From NCBI GenBank assembly GCA_963942565.1, contig OZ012694.1, positions 22,738,462 to 22,802,461 on the forward strand: 64,000 nucleotides of DNA, read 5' to 3'. The position numbers and the translations under genes were made by a program. The notes beneath the pieces are model-generated. The model was given only the letters and a program-made list of their open reading frames with translations, was not told where the DNA came from and made no database searches. Positions 12,786 to 59,019 of this stretch are shown here, piece by piece (within the stretch, counting starts at the first letter, position 1; each line of letters begins with the position of its first letter). The DNA is from Maea johnstoni (Eukaryota > Annelida > Polychaeta > Spionida > Magelonidae).

Positions 12786-13085
12786 TCCTTATTTATATTT
12801 CCTTATCTATATAGCATAAACTATTCTGTCTACTTATTGAACTCAACACATATTATTCCTATTAAGGGGAACATTATCATTTGTTTATTTTTTTTTTGAT
12901 TTTTGTATTTATTCAATTCTTTCTGGTTACATTTTACATTTTTTTTTACAAACCACATATTGCAGCTAATTAATTCTGCATACTTGGGATCCTCGGGTAA
13001 AAAAAACAACATCAAGAGATATCAACAATACTGTCAAATATACTGTGAAAAAAGCCTCACACATCAAATGGTACTCTTTTTTCAG

Positions 13086-19322
<6,237 letters not shown>

Positions 19323-20220
19323 AACATTCAACAGAAACTTCCCATTCTGAAATATTTGCATTTTGCAGCACAAGAGGAATCGGTGTACTATTTGTGGTTT
19401 AATTGTATACTTTTCGATGCTCACTTTCTCAGCTCCAAGATGAACAGCAAACAATAAATGAAAAATTCCCATTCTAAAAATATTTGCATTTTGCAGCACT
19501 AGAGGGATTGATTCACTATTTGTGGTTCATTTGTACGCCTTTAAATGCTCACTTTCTCAACTCTTGTCCAAGTCAAACAATGAACCAATAAATAAAAAAT
19601 TCCCATTATGCTGCTGGCGGCTAATTTGGCCAATACAAAATGATGCAAAAAACCTGAAAAATGTTTGAAACCCTGGAAGATGGGTGAGCTCAGCGAGAGC
19701 TATCCAATGAATATCAACATGACTGGGATGAAATGGTTTTCAAAAAACGTTGCATCCTTATAAAGCTTTGATCGAAAGTAGCCTCAGCATTGGGAGGGTT
19801 AACAGCGGAAGATACATTTTAGTGGGCCTGTATTAGTAAGTTTTAAGCTTATGAATGTATTCACTTTATTATGGAAGTCTACTAGTTTAGAGGTTCCATG
19901 GTATATGATTTCAGGCACGCATGGATTGGCCATGGAGGCTCCCCCTTCTTCTGGCCCCACTTTTATTTGTTTGAGCAAAGTTTCATTACAGATACACCTC
20001 AGAGTATTTCCACAATCTTGTTTATGTCCAAACCAAACAAGATGACTTAAATTTGGGGGAAAGACAAGGGTAACACCCAAGATGCTGAACCACTTTTAGT
20101 GCTTATTGATATCATTGTGTATGATATGACTTTGTAGTTTGTGTATGAAGAGTATGTATATATATATATGTTTTACACACTGTTTATTATTGTCAGTGAA
20201 TAAAGAATGATTCTTGAAAC
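19323..20220 (+). other. CFAP43 3' UTR, probable extent
   Basis: Follows the stop codon. A canonical AATAAA at 20199-20204 is the best polyadenylation signal; another AATAAA at about 19455 sits inside the tandem repeat copies. The extent is inferred. It contains a TTAA-type MITE at 19605-19802. Confidence 0.45.
19605..19802 (-). mobile_element. TTAA-type MITE, reverse copy in 3' UTR
   Basis: Begins TTATGCTGCTGGCGGCTAA and ends GCATTGGGAGGGTTAA. Inserted in the CFAP43 3' UTR. Confidence 0.72.
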
Positions 20221-21302
20221 CACCATACAGTTTTACTGCCTGTGTTCTTAGTTACAACACAAGGAGGATGGAGGCTTAAGTCCTTCAAATGTCTTGATAG
20301 AATACCACCAATACTATTTTCCTATACAGCACAGACATTTAATTCCTGCACCAGTCAACCAGACATCTGTCTGTGCCTGGTTGTACAAAGACATGGATAA
20401 TAGTGATGGGACGATGATCGACTGTAGTCGAAAGTCGTCAGCAAGTTAACAGTAACCAATTAATCGGCTGGAGACTTTACACCTAATTGTTAGTCGGTAT
20501 AATAGCCCATTAAGCCAGCCCACATCCTCTAAGGTCAAAGGGTTCCTTGCCAGATATCCCACAGAGAAAGTTGCTTGTCTCACGTACTGACCTACTGGCC
20601 TGTTTATACCTTCTAAGAGCCAGCACTGTAATAGGTCTAGTATGGGTCATGCAAGTAGTAAGTAATAGCATACCAAGAAGTATACCTACTGACTCTGATA
20701 AAAACTGGGGTACTGAGCAAACTAGATATTTCAGATTCCTTCTAAATGTAGAAATATGAGTTGGATGAAATGTGTTCTATGATGTGTCTTTCATTATTTT
20801 TCTAAAGACATCTTTTAATGCCTTCATACATATTGTAAAAAGTATTTTGATTTATTAGAATACTGGTAATTTGTCTCTAAGTTACTGAATAAAAATAAGA
20901 AAGAAAACATACAAGTATATCTAACCTGCACTGTTTACATGTATAATCCTTCATAGCATAAATCAAAAACACTTGAGAAAGTTTGATGCCAAGATAGAAT
21001 AGATAATTTGAAATAGTACAATATTATAATAAGTGTTAACATGCTAAACTTAAGCTTTGACAAGCAAACATTCTCATGAAAGTGCGATGAACATTTCTTG
21101 TCCAAATATATTTCCAACTATGCTTGCGTATAAAAGTTTTCACAAAAACTGTCAGGCTGGTTTGGGCCACTGCAATCATTATTGAGACATCTAAGAAAAT
21201 AGTCATAGATTTTGACATTCTAAATAAATGCAAACATCCTGTCATGAACACCAATATGCAAGTTTTCCATTCATTAGCTTTTTTCTTGGATAGATAAAAG
21301 CA
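20221..21302. other. Intergenic, one possible hAT end
   Basis: Only a TAGTGATGGGACGATGATCG motif near 20411 stands out; it resembles the left end of the element at 40502. Otherwise nothing recognised. Confidence 0.4.
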
Positions 21303-21730
21303 CATGACAGGATATGGTTACACAGAACTTTTTAAAGTCACTTGTTACAACTTTCAACCCTCAAGAGCATGCTATAACTCCTATATTAAGCTGCACGCCG
21401 GCGTATCGTATACTTCCTAAACTAAATATACCACTTTCTTGTAGCCTTTTCCATGAAAACCGCTTTTATACTCAATTTTCTGCTGCAAGTGGAAATCTGT
21501 ATGGCTGTCACATCTAGCGTCAACACTCCATCCTACACTGCTACTAGCTGGCTGCATTTGACCCATATAGATAAGGACCTGCACGCCAGTGCCGGCCAGG
21601 TGGGTAGCGTTCTCTAGGGAGTGCCAATGACAGGAAGCATTGCTGTATCACAGTGTGGCCACACTCCCAACCGTCCGGGCCACCACGGTGGTGGCCAAGA
21701 CGGTTGGTAGTGTGGCCATATCCTGTAATG
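21303..21730 (-). mobile_element. TIR element (MITE), about 430 bp
   Basis: Ends CATGACAGGATATGGTTACA and, inverted, CATTACAGGATATGGCCACA. Subterminal hairpin built from ACCGTC/GACGGT arms. Inverted copy of 59020-59440. Confidence 0.85.
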
Positions 21731-24120
21731 AAGTTAAGCACTCGTGCCCCCTTTCTACTAATGGTTATCTGATCCCTGTGATCGTGTTTCAATTATAAGT
21801 TTTCTTTAACTTAGCTGCTTGAGCTGACCTGAATAGTTTCTTATTTGCAATGTCTTACCTAAAACGATATTTTCTTGACCAGAAAAGGATACATTTGATT
21901 TGTAAATACAATGCAGGTCTGCTAAATACTAAATATACTAGGCTTGTGCATCTGGATGGAAAAGTTAGATGGAGTTCCTGCAAGATGATACCTTACTCCA
22001 CCCGACTTGGTGGAAATTTACATGTGTAGGTCAACAATAGATAAGGGTTTATTGCTGTCACTAATTACTGGTTACTTCAAGTGTTTTATCTACGATGGTG
22101 CAGGAGTGAATGGCAGAAAAAATTCCGCTGTTTTCTGTAAAAAAAAACAGAATTCTTTTTTTTTAAATCCAGTATTCTAAAAACAGCAGATATTTAAAAA
22201 AAAGTTTTTCCCACCCTTTTCCAAGTTGGAATTACAAGATAACCGTCACCCTGATCACAGAGCTATGAAGGTAGATGCATTTTCCTGCTGGGATTTAAAT
22301 GTCTTACATCATACGCGGGGCCGTCTTCATTTGCAATCATTAGAGATTAAAAGGTTAACAGTGTCACCTTAACCTGGTCAACTAAATACGCCTCTATAGA
22401 ATCTGAGATGAGTAGGGATGTATTTCTCTGATAGAATTAAAGATGTAAGGCCCGGTCAGTATCAGGTTAATTCAATGACTCCGTGTCCACGAAATAACTC
22501 TATTAGATCTCTCTACCCAGCAGGTACCTCCGACCCTCCCCACTAAAAATGTACGACCTGGCACAACAACTCTAACTTTTCTGAGGTCATCAGGGATGGA
22601 TCTAGGATTTCAAAAGGGGGATTCAGTTTAGTTTCAGAAAATGACACATGTGGCACCACAACTATTGATTCTGGATTTCACCACCAGGGGTCTTACTACA
22701 GGACATATATTAATAAAGTGATAGAATTCATAGTGGACTTTAAAATCCTGCATTACCAGACTTTTCACTGTTAGGCACCACATAAACAATACAGGGACTT
22801 AAATGGAAAAGAGTAAAAACAATCTATGTTCCTTTTATGACTATTGCATAATTCAGATTCAGTACTATAGTGTATACATTCCATGCAAACATCTTTCAGG
22901 TAGTTCAGAACATCTGGAGAGATAAAACCAAACGATGTAGAATATCAGTATTAAAGTAACCACAGTACCCTTTGAGCTTTGGCAAAATCATCACAAAAAG
23001 CATCACTCAGAGGCTCCCGTTATGCTCGCCTTCTGTAATATCAAATCAAGCAATACAAGTACATCACATCTTATGTATATAGATATTTTAGAATATATAG
23101 ATAAAATATCACAGTTGGAAATATTCTCGTTTGAATACTGATTTTAAAAGTCTAAATGAATAACTGTAATACATTGATACAGTAATACTTAATAGAGATG
23201 AAAGCAAGTCAAGCTCCAGTACTCTGGCCTGTCAGAGTGGTGTCAAAGACACATTACCTTCTAATCATTGAAAAGGGTATGTCTAAATAAATAGGTACAG
23301 TACCAGGGTAATTTGATATGAACTTCTCCAATGCATGTGAGTGTCCTTTGTCCCATTTGATAAAATGTTTTTTCTAGTCAGGTGACATATGGCCTCCATT
23401 GATCAAACCTGGCATTGATCAAAAACGTATATGTATTTGTCATATACTAAAAACCTTTAGGCACCCTATCCATGACATTAATCAGCACTTAAGTATGATA
23501 AGAAACAATCTAAAGTAGATTCAGTTAAATAAGTTCATCAAATAGATAAGTTTGACGTACTAACACCTAGGTAAAATAGGCTTATCAAAGTTACATTAAG
23601 AAGTATCACTTTCAAATCAGTCATTTACAAGCATTGGAATACCAGATGTAAATGTAATGAAATTAAAATGAGGTACCATATACATGACATTATACAGCGC
23701 TTAGAATCAAGTATATAATAAATTAGATCCAGTACACAAATATTTTGAGATAAACGTCATCATATGAATAGAATTTATCTGTTTTAGCACATGATTTGCA
23801 AGGGCTTTGTTTAATCAAGAAGTGTCTTGTTTAGACATCGTTTTGGGTTCATTGCGATGAAGTCTTCATCAACCTTCTTGACATCTAACAGAAAGGTGCG
23901 ATGAATTTTCATCAGTGCCATGCTAGAGAGGCGATCGTTGGTCATAGGTGTTTTGTGGCTTTTAGCACACTATTTCCCCTTTCGTTTTCAGCTGATGGGA
24001 CAGATATAGTACATGCAATCCTCAACAGCATATGGATGTAGCGTTAGGGAAGCTGTCCACATCACCTGCTTTCAAGCTTGTTTTTAGAGCGAGTGTCATG
24101 CTTTGTTTCCACAGAAGACC
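21731..24120. other. Intergenic stretch without recognised gene
   Basis: No coding exon, RNA gene or complete element seen. A segment near 22536-22600 (ACCTGGCACAACAACTCTAA) recurs in altered form near 31320-31390. Confidence 0.5.
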
Positions 24121-24128
24121 TCTGCCTT

Positions 24129-24161
<33 letters not shown>
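24129..24161. repeat. Poly-C run of about 32 bp
   Basis: Uninterrupted C run; other C or G runs are at 8329-8340, 11461-11470, 27121-27132 and 60636-60651. Confidence 0.95.
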
Positions 24162-24162
<1 letters not shown>

Positions 24163-24569
24163 TCGATCTAGCCTAAAATTCCAGTGTGCATAGGTTTGGG
24201 AGATCATCCATAAAACTCTGTTACATCTATAATGTCCGGATTTCCTCTCGCAACAACACTAGGAACAAGGGTCAGGAATTTAGCTTGAGTGGACCAAACC
24301 TTGTCTTAAACTAAAACGACTCATTATACATGCTCCCAAAAATATACACCCTTCCTCAGTTGCATGATATATTTCTGAAAGTTGCACCATATTTTTAAAA
24401 TTGCAAGTTGATTGATATATTGTGATTAAAGTTAAAGGTATATGAGAACACAGAAGAATCATTTTATTACCACATTCTCTGAGTTTTATCATGCTTGCAC
24501 AATTGCGTAGATACCATGACTTTGGAATGTTAAGATTATAATTTTAATTATAATAATGATGATGATTAT

Positions 24570-24745
24570 ACATGTAGTATTGAAATAATAATAATAATAA
24601 TAATAACAATGATAATATTATAATAATAATAATGATCGCACTAATAGTAACATCATCATTACCGGGTATTAGTATTATTACTATTTTTGTTATTATTATT
24701 ATTAGTAGTAGTAGTATCATTATTATTATTATCATTATCATCATA
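24570..24745. repeat. AAT/ATT microsatellite
   Basis: Imperfect AAT then ATT repeats directly upstream of the SINE. Confidence 0.9.
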
Positions 24746-24748
24746 TAT

Positions 24749-24980
24749 GCTCTGACGGCCGTGTGGTCTAAGGCGCCGCCACTGATTGCACGCTGTCTCT
24801 CACCTCTGCCTTGGTTCGAATCCCAGCCTGGGCATGTTGGAAAGTTGCCAGTGACTTGGGGTCAGGCGGTGGTTTTCGTCGGGTACTCCGGATTCCTCCA
24901 CTACTTACAACTGGCTAGTCACGAATTAGCCATAATTGGCATAAATGTGACGAAAAACAAAATTCCAAACCAAATCATCA
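24749..24980 (+). mobile_element. tRNA-derived SINE
   Basis: Pol III A box TGGTCTAAGGCG and B box GGTTCGAATCC, 60 bp apart, then a central domain GTTGCCAGTGACTTGGGGTC and an AT-rich tail. Other copies, all reversed: 33128-33260, 41136-41365, 46921-47147. Confidence 0.87.
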
Positions 24981-25370
24981 TAATCATTACTCGCACTATT
25001 ATTTATCTAAGAGATTATCATCATTATTATTAATATCATCAGTAACATCCATATCTTTTTCATCATCATCAGCACCATCTCCATAATCACCATAATAATA
25101 ATCCTCCAATCATTGTGTTCACATGGCAGGTGTTATTGTATTGTATTGAGGAGGCACGTACTCTACAAACATACTTAAAATAAAACAGATTAATTAGTGT
25201 ATTCAAGTATTTTCTCAAGTGTAAAACCTAATTTTTAACCCATACACTTTATAACGAAACCCGCTTCAGCCAGGATGGGCCAGCATTTATAGATAACCAT
25301 TCAAAGTCCACGAAATATTGCTCAAGTAATAAGATAGAATTAGATAGGCTTGGGAGTGCATACAAGAACT

Positions 25371-26963
<1,593 letters not shown>

Positions 26964-27497
26964 GTAAAAGGAGCTGCTTTAATAGACTACCTGCATACAG
27001 ATAATCTCAATATAAAGCGGCCCATACCTTTCCTTTATGCTGTTATTCTATCCACTTTGTCCCTTACGGCCGTTCCATTTAGAATGACCCCTCCCCCTGA
27101 ATTATGAATTGCTTACAGGTCCCCCCCCCCCCTCACCCGACCACACTTTAAGATGGGACAGCCCTTAGTAAAGACCCCTAATTAGTTGTAACCTATGTTT
27201 TTTTTTATCCCATTCATGCCTGTAGCACATTAATAATGATTGGCTTTTTGTGGCATCTTTTTTGTCTTTCCTAGAAAAGCTTATCTTTAGAAATATCATA
27301 TTAAAAAGAAGTTATTCAGGTCCCATGTTTTTCATTTCTTCAAATACTCTTCACATTCATACGATTTGTATAGATATATCCACAAAGGACTGTGCATCCA
27401 GACTACTCTTGGTATGTGATTTCAAAATGAAGGGGTTAGCATATTTGTATCAATTATTTCATATGCCATGAAATACCGAATGTGAACACAGAATTCA

Positions 27498-27697
27498 NNN
27501 NNNNNNNNNNNNNNNNNNNNNNNNNNNNNNNNNNNNNNNNNNNNNNNNNNNNNNNNNNNNNNNNNNNNNNNNNNNNNNNNNNNNNNNNNNNNNNNNNNNN
27601 NNNNNNNNNNNNNNNNNNNNNNNNNNNNNNNNNNNNNNNNNNNNNNNNNNNNNNNNNNNNNNNNNNNNNNNNNNNNNNNNNNNNNNNNNNNNNNNNN
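27498..27697. other. Assembly gap of 200 N
   Basis: Exactly 200 N, the kind of round number used for gaps of unknown size. It removes the 3' part of the beta-lactamase-like gene and the 5' exon(s) of CFAP43. Confidence 1.
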
Positions 27698-27799
27698 CAG
27701 ATTGATTATCTCCAGAACCCTACCATTTCAAAGTTTATTTGAGCTACACCCCTCTCCTTTAAAAGAGCATTTCAACCTTAAATGATTCTGAACAATGTA

Positions 27800-27970
27800 T
27801 TGATATCAAAGAGGTATTTTGATATGTATTGTGATATGTATTTTGATATGTATTTTGATATGTATTGTGATATGTATTTTGATATGTATTGTGATATGTA
27901 TTTTGATATGTATTTTGATATATATTTTGATATATATTTTGATATGTATTTTAATATGTATTTTGATATT
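27800..27970. repeat. 24-bp tandem repeat before a CFAP43 acceptor
   Basis: Alternating TTTTGATATGTA and TTGTGATATGTA units, about seven periods, ending 8 bp before the acceptor AG. Confidence 0.93.
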
Positions 27971-27978
27971 GGTTGCAG

Positions 27979-52946
<24,968 letters not shown>

Positions 52947-53015
52947 GTGAGTCATTTCAACTGAAATTATCTAATGATTTGTGTATTATTAACATACTAA
53001 TACACATATGTATGA

Positions 53016-53018
<3 letters not shown>

Positions 53019-53101
<83 letters not shown>

Positions 53102-53150
53102 CATACACACATACATACATGCATACATACACACACACACACTCACACAT
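53019..53150. repeat. TA/CA microsatellite at the start of block B
   Basis: About 80 bp TA, then ACAT and CA repeats; corresponds to positions 1-118 in block A. Confidence 0.95.
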
Positions 53151-54964
53151 TCACTCACACATGGAATGTTCCATGTTCCCCATAATCGGTTGCAGCCCAC
53201 CAACCTTGATAATTTGTTTCTCTTGTAGATTTAAGGTAAGTTTTTCATGTAATGCGTTATACGGGCCAAAACTAATTAATTTTAGGGCCTCTCTCTGAGG
53301 AAATGTTACAGAAAACATGCTGGCATGTTTAGTACAATAGGGATGAAAAGAATTTACAATTGAAAATTCTTGTTTTTGACTCTATCGATTTGTCTCCTAA
53401 CGTCTTACAATATACTCAACTGACCAGGCCTTAAAATAGTCTTAATCTAGGACTGTAAAATGAATAAATGAATGAATAAATGAAATTACTTAAGGTATAT
53501 TATTATTTCAAGACTTTTTTTTGCTTTTTGTAGGGTTGGATTGAACTGTTTGAATTTCAGCCATGTTTTAATCATGATTTGATTTATAAGTCTAAGTAAA
53601 GTTATTTTAGGTGTGGCTTATAAAACAATGGTATTCAACCATTTGTGTCCATTAGCTACAAAGGATTGTCTCTGAAAAAAGCATCTCTTAGAAAATATTT
53701 GAAGATGAAATATTGATAAGAATTCAAGTTTCAAATTCTTTCATTCTTAATATTAAGATTGATGGCATACCTTAGAAAATTAAAAAACAGTGATAAAATA
53801 AGCATTATATCCAAAGTATTGAAGGAGAGTTGTATTTAACATAGTTTTAGGTCACTACTAAAATTGTTAATCTGCGTTTGGTCGCTGTGAGCGTTAATGG
53901 GTAAATATGTCTGTAATAATTAATTCATCTTACAGTGCAGCAATATAACGCAGTGGTTATTTCTGTTTTATGATTAGTGTTGATGACCCCATAATTATCC
54001 AGTCATGCTTGCCATGGCTAGACATGCCCTGCTTATGTTGCTGATATGTTATGTTAGTAACATGCTTATTTCCTATCAGAAGATATATGAAGAAGATAAA
54101 ATGTCCTACATCCCTCCTTCCTAAAGTTTTGAAGTCAATGCTATTGTGAGAAGGTATTAAAATTATACATTTTTTTATCATAATGTATGCCCTAACTGGG
54201 GAGACACCTGATTTTTATCTTGAACTAGACATGAATCACATACAAGAAATTGTTCACTAGATATTTCAGTACTCATCAGACATCTTCACATAGAAACATT
54301 CAGCATCACAAAGACTTGATGGCCATAAAACAATATGATTACAAACAATATGATTAAGGTTAAATCTTAGTAAATATTCATTCATTAAGGGATGACCCTG
54401 TCACTAGAATATGCTGCTTTGAAATTATTGAGCCCAAACCATGGTGTAAATGGAAGTGCACTGTGAAGGTTTTGGTTATATGAAGTAATACCATCATGGT
54501 TTCAACTATGTAAACGGTGACTGATAGTTGGATTGCAAGCATATTTAACCTGGTAGGCCTGAATAGCCTGACAGGACAGGAGCTGTCTGACAGAATTACC
54601 CTAAAAATTGGGCACCACCCTGTACCTGTACCAGCGTTGGCAGGGACTGTTAAATGTAGAAGATGACCCCATAAACAATATATCTATAAACTATATATCA
54701 TTTTCACATTAAAGTCTACCTGAATAGCATTATCACACCTTCGTTCATGGATACCTATCAGCTGCTTTATTGTGGTATATTCTTATCACAACCTTGGTTG
54801 ACCTTTGCCTATCAAAGTTACTTTACTATGCTGCGTTCTTCTATATCTGTAATCATTGAGTGATTGTAAGCCTGTCCTTTTTAGCCTAGTGCTCTTCGAG
54901 AAAGGTGCTTCTATGTAGCCATTCTGTAAAGAGACTTTATGTTTGTTATTTTATGCCTGCCTTT

Positions 54965-55770
54965 TCCAGACTTTCAACTCTAACCCTTAAATCCTAATTT
55001 ATCCTCCCACATTTCTCCCCTATTTTTCCATATACATTTCCCTCCTTACTTCTCTTCCAAAAATTACCCCCCTAATTGCTCTCCTAACTAATCCTCCTGA
55101 ACTTAACCTCCTATATTTCCCTACAATTCCCTCCCTTAATTACCCTTCTTTATTTCCCACCCTCATTCTCTCCTACCTTACCCTCCTACATAAATGCATT
55201 TCCCTCCTAACTTATATTCCTAGTTTTCCCTTCAAAATTCCTCCTAATTTTTCCTCCTACATTTCCTCCAGTGATTATCCTCCTGTTTTTTCCACCTACA
55301 TTTCTCTTCTACCTTACCCTCATGAATTTCCCTTGTCCTCCCACATAAACCTATATTTTCCCCCTTAAGTTATTCAGTTGTAGTTTCCCTTCTACCATTT
55401 CCCTCTTTACTACCTGAATTGTTCTTCTACATTTCCCTATGACATTACCCTTAAAATTATGCTCTTTTATTTTCCTCCTACCTGCATCCTCATACAATAC
55501 CTTCTACATCCCACTTCCATATTTCCCTCTAAATCCCCCTCCTAATTTTTCCCCCCTACAGTATTCTCTCTAAATTATCCTCATCCGTTCTCCTCCTACC
55601 TGATCTTTAAACAGCATCCTTAACATTTCACTTCTACATTTTCCTCCTACATTAATTGTCCTCCTAACTATGATCCTCCCTAAGTTTCTCCTTTATATTT
55701 ATTTACCTTCCTAAATAATCCTCCTACATATTCTCCCTTTTTGTCCTTCCTTGTTCCTGCGTTTTCCTCT
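54965..55770. repeat. CT-rich degenerate tandem tract, block B copy
   Basis: Same pyrimidine-rich repeats as 1960-3780 but shorter and without the inserted element. Confidence 0.75.
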
Positions 55771-55986
55771 TAACCCTTCCAATGCTGAGGCTATACTTTC
55801 ATACAAACCACAAGGACACAACATTTTTTTGAAAACCATTTAAACCCTGTCATGTTGGTATTCATTGGATAGCTTTTGCTAAGCACTCTCAGATGAGTAC
55901 CCATGAGCCAGGTTTCAATCATTTTTTAGTTGTTTTTTTGCATCATTTTGTATTGGCCAAATTAGCCGCCAGCAGCATAAGGTTTA
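55770..55986 (+). mobile_element. TTAA-type MITE, block B copy of the one at 3764
   Basis: Begins TTAACCCTTCCAATGCTGAG; same position in block B as 3764 in block A, so the insertion predates the split of the two blocks. Confidence 0.78.
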
Positions 55987-57321
55987 AGATTCCCTCCCAC
56001 CTCATCCCTTACAATTCCTCCTACCTTACCCCTGTACATTTCCTATCTACTTTCCCTTGAGGATCATGGTTGTCTGTAGCCTACTCTGTTATTAACTCTG
56101 AGCTATCACTATCACTGTGTCTCTAGTCGACCTTGGAATAAGGTCCAACAAATGTTGAAATTGTAAGTAGGAGCTTGAGTTCACTCTTTGGACATGAATC
56201 TGCACTGGCCAAAAATAAATGCATGTGTTTGCCAATGGTTTCAGAATCTCCATAAGAGAATGAATTTGAATATGAATTTTGATTATTATCTTATATTAAT
56301 TATTCTATTTTTATGGTATCGATAAGCTTGTTTTTTGATATTTTACAATTTTGTGTGTATGAGAGATTAAATTTCAATTTTCCATAAATTATGTTAATGA
56401 GAATTTTTCTTCATCATGGTGAAATAGTTTTATTTGCAGTGGTGTCACATGACTTTAGTGTGTTTGTGTTACGAGGCAGCGTGTGCTTTTTTCAATAATG
56501 GGCGCTTTTCCATCAGGATTTTATTTTCTCCAGCTTTGCTATTTTTGATCAGCATTTTTGAATTTTACATTTTCTTGTTATATATAATGGTGAATGAAGT
56601 CAGCAACACATTTTCTTGTCTTATTTGCATATCCATTTTTAGAAGGGTTCAATTTTTTAGTTTTGTGCATAAATAACTCAAGTATCTTAGTATACTTTGA
56701 ATTGAATTGTTAATCTCTATCCTTTTCTTATTATCGCAGGCCCTTCCCACGGTACTGTTCCACTCTAACATCTGTGTTCATGGTGTGCTATAAACAGATT
56801 CAGATCACATGATGGTCACATGATCTACTCACATGGCTTGGTCACATGACAAGATCACATGATCAGTTCACATGACCTGGTCACATGATCAGATCACATG
56901 ACATAGTCACATTGCCTGTTTTCTGTTCTACCACATGACATAATGAGCAGATCATATGAATGAGGGTGGAGTTAACACTCAAACACATGGGAAATTTACT
57001 GAATAAGGCATGTAATTAAGAAGTTTTGGTTTAACTATGATTGTTCCTAATCTGCAGTATTCAAGTCTCTTTTTAATCAGTGATAATACATACCTTGACC
57101 ATGTCAATTAACAGAGAAATTTATTTGATGGTCAACCAAATTGAATTAAATTTTCTTTTCTTAGATTTATGTTACTATAAATACTTATTTTAGTAAAGGC
57201 AGGTTTGATTTGAAACTTGATTGGATGCTCTGTTCAGTAATCATATTCTGATATGGCCTGGTACACACAATCGCAGCACATCAACTGGTCACATGACCAT
57301 AGCACATCCCTTAGTCACATG

Positions 57322-57642
57322 CAGGCACTGACATAAGTACTTGCCCGCTTGCCCCGGCAAGTGAATTTTTGAAAAAAAGGCTTTTGGGCTAGAACATTTT
57401 AGTTTTCACTTGCCCGAATGGGCAAGCTGATTTTCTGAGCAATCTATACATTTTTGTGTAGAAAATGTGGCACAAATACCTAGATTATGCAAGCAATCAT
57501 TAAATCCATTAAAGATAATACATGCCATTCTAGCATATGTTATAACTTATTTCAGGCAAGCCAAAAATTATGTTGGGCAAGTAAAAGTCAATAACTACTT
57601 GCCGGCATGAAAAGTTAGATCTGAAACTTATGTTGGTGCCTG
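57322..57642. mobile_element. Inverted-repeat element, block B copy
   Basis: Orthologous to 5320-5641, with the same CAGGCACTGACATAAGT end. Confidence 0.72.
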
Positions 57643-57718
57643 TTATAGTACATAGTAGGGCTAGGACGATTGATCGAAAGCTTGATCAACGTGTCCACGC
57701 TATAAATAGTTGAACCTC

Positions 57719-58070
57719 CAGGCACCGACATAAGTACTTGCCCGCTTGCCCCAGCAAGTGACTTTTTGAAAGAAGGGCTTTCGAACAAGTACATTTTAGT
57801 TCTCACTTGCCCAAATGGGCAAGCTGAATTTCTGAATACTATACACGTTTCTTTTATAGTGAATGTCCCAAATACCCAGAAATATGCAAACAATGCAACA
57901 AAACTGAAAAGAAAATGGTATTCCAATCTTCAAAACCATGATAAACAATACATGCCTTTCTAGCATATGTTATAGCTTATTTCGGGCAAGTCAAAAATTT
58001 CGGGCAAGTCAAAACCATTAGCTACTTGCCCGGCATGGAAAATTAGATCTGAAACTTATGTTGGTGCCTG
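57719..58070. mobile_element. Inverted-repeat element, block B copy
   Basis: Orthologous to 5718-6137 but without the internal tandem copy. Confidence 0.72.
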
Positions 58071-59019
58071 ACATGACCATAGCATTCCACTGGGTCACAT
58101 GATAATAACACTTCCCATGGTCACATGGCCATATATAGCAGTCAGGGTCACATGATCAATGCACATCACCATGTCACATGATAAAAGCAAATGCTCTGGT
58201 CACATGACCATAGCACACCCAAAGGTTACATGACCATAGCACATTACCAGATCTCGTGCAGGGTCACATGATCATAACATTTCCCTGAGTCACATGATCA
58301 TAGCACATCCCAAGTAAGGCCAATTATGCCCACGGCATATCCCAGGATCATGTGATCATAGGATGTATGCCCTACGCTGGTCACATGATCATAGCACAAA
58401 CGATTATGATCAATATTCGATCGTTTAGCTTCAACTTATCATCGATCATGAAATTGCAACCGATTCCCAACCCTAATAACCCTGTCAAGTGGTCTTAACA
58501 CATGACCAGGTCACCTGGTCTTGGTGCATGACCTGGTCACATGACCATAGCACAAGAACATTAAGCTTATGCCCTGGTCACATGTTCTTTGTAAGCATGC
58601 ACATAAACCAAATACATGACCTAAGCACAGGACCAAATTGCATGACTTATACCAGGCCTTGATGTCTAACAGATCCATTGTTGCACCAACATTCAACAAT
58701 CAAACTTGCTGTGCTTTAGGACCTATTGTCTGTTCTCTCGGACATTTTATACAATGGACACTGCTGTTTTTGCTGTATATTCTAAGCAAAGATCTCTAGC
58801 TGCTAGTTTCTCATTCCTCTCTTTTCTATTTCTCATGTTTCTTGCTGGACTCGAGCCAACACAATCTTAATTCTCCCTCCTGTACATGTACACTTCACTA
58901 TTGTTCTCTACAGTGTTCTTAAGGAACAGGTGGTTTAGAAGGATGATCATATTTATATGAGCATCTAGCTGTCTCATCCTTGAGAGCTCTTCATGTCTCT
59001 CCAAACTATATATCAGTCA

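Larger units (their letters stand above)
1..12790. repeat. Intron block A (duplicate of 53100-64000)
   Basis: Collinear with block B over its length: same flanking CA/TA microsatellite, CT-rich tract, TCACATG array, paired CAGGCAC elements, ACT microsatellite and 49-bp minisatellite in the same order. Between 841-900 and its partner near 53870 I count 3 substitutions in 60 bases. Several insertions are present in only one copy. No coding exon is seen. The stretches 118-1960, 3990-4780, 6720-7850, 10142-10910 and 11258-11980 hold nothing else I recognise. Confidence 0.95.
56805..58620. repeat. Array of TCACATG motifs, block B
   Basis: About 20 exact TCACATG heptamers, same layout as 4800-6700. 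Confidence 0.75.

Noticed and set aside
24749-24835. Functional tRNA gene
   Set aside because: A and B boxes are present but no cloverleaf with matching acceptor arms is visible, and the sequence continues into a SINE body seen at three other loci.
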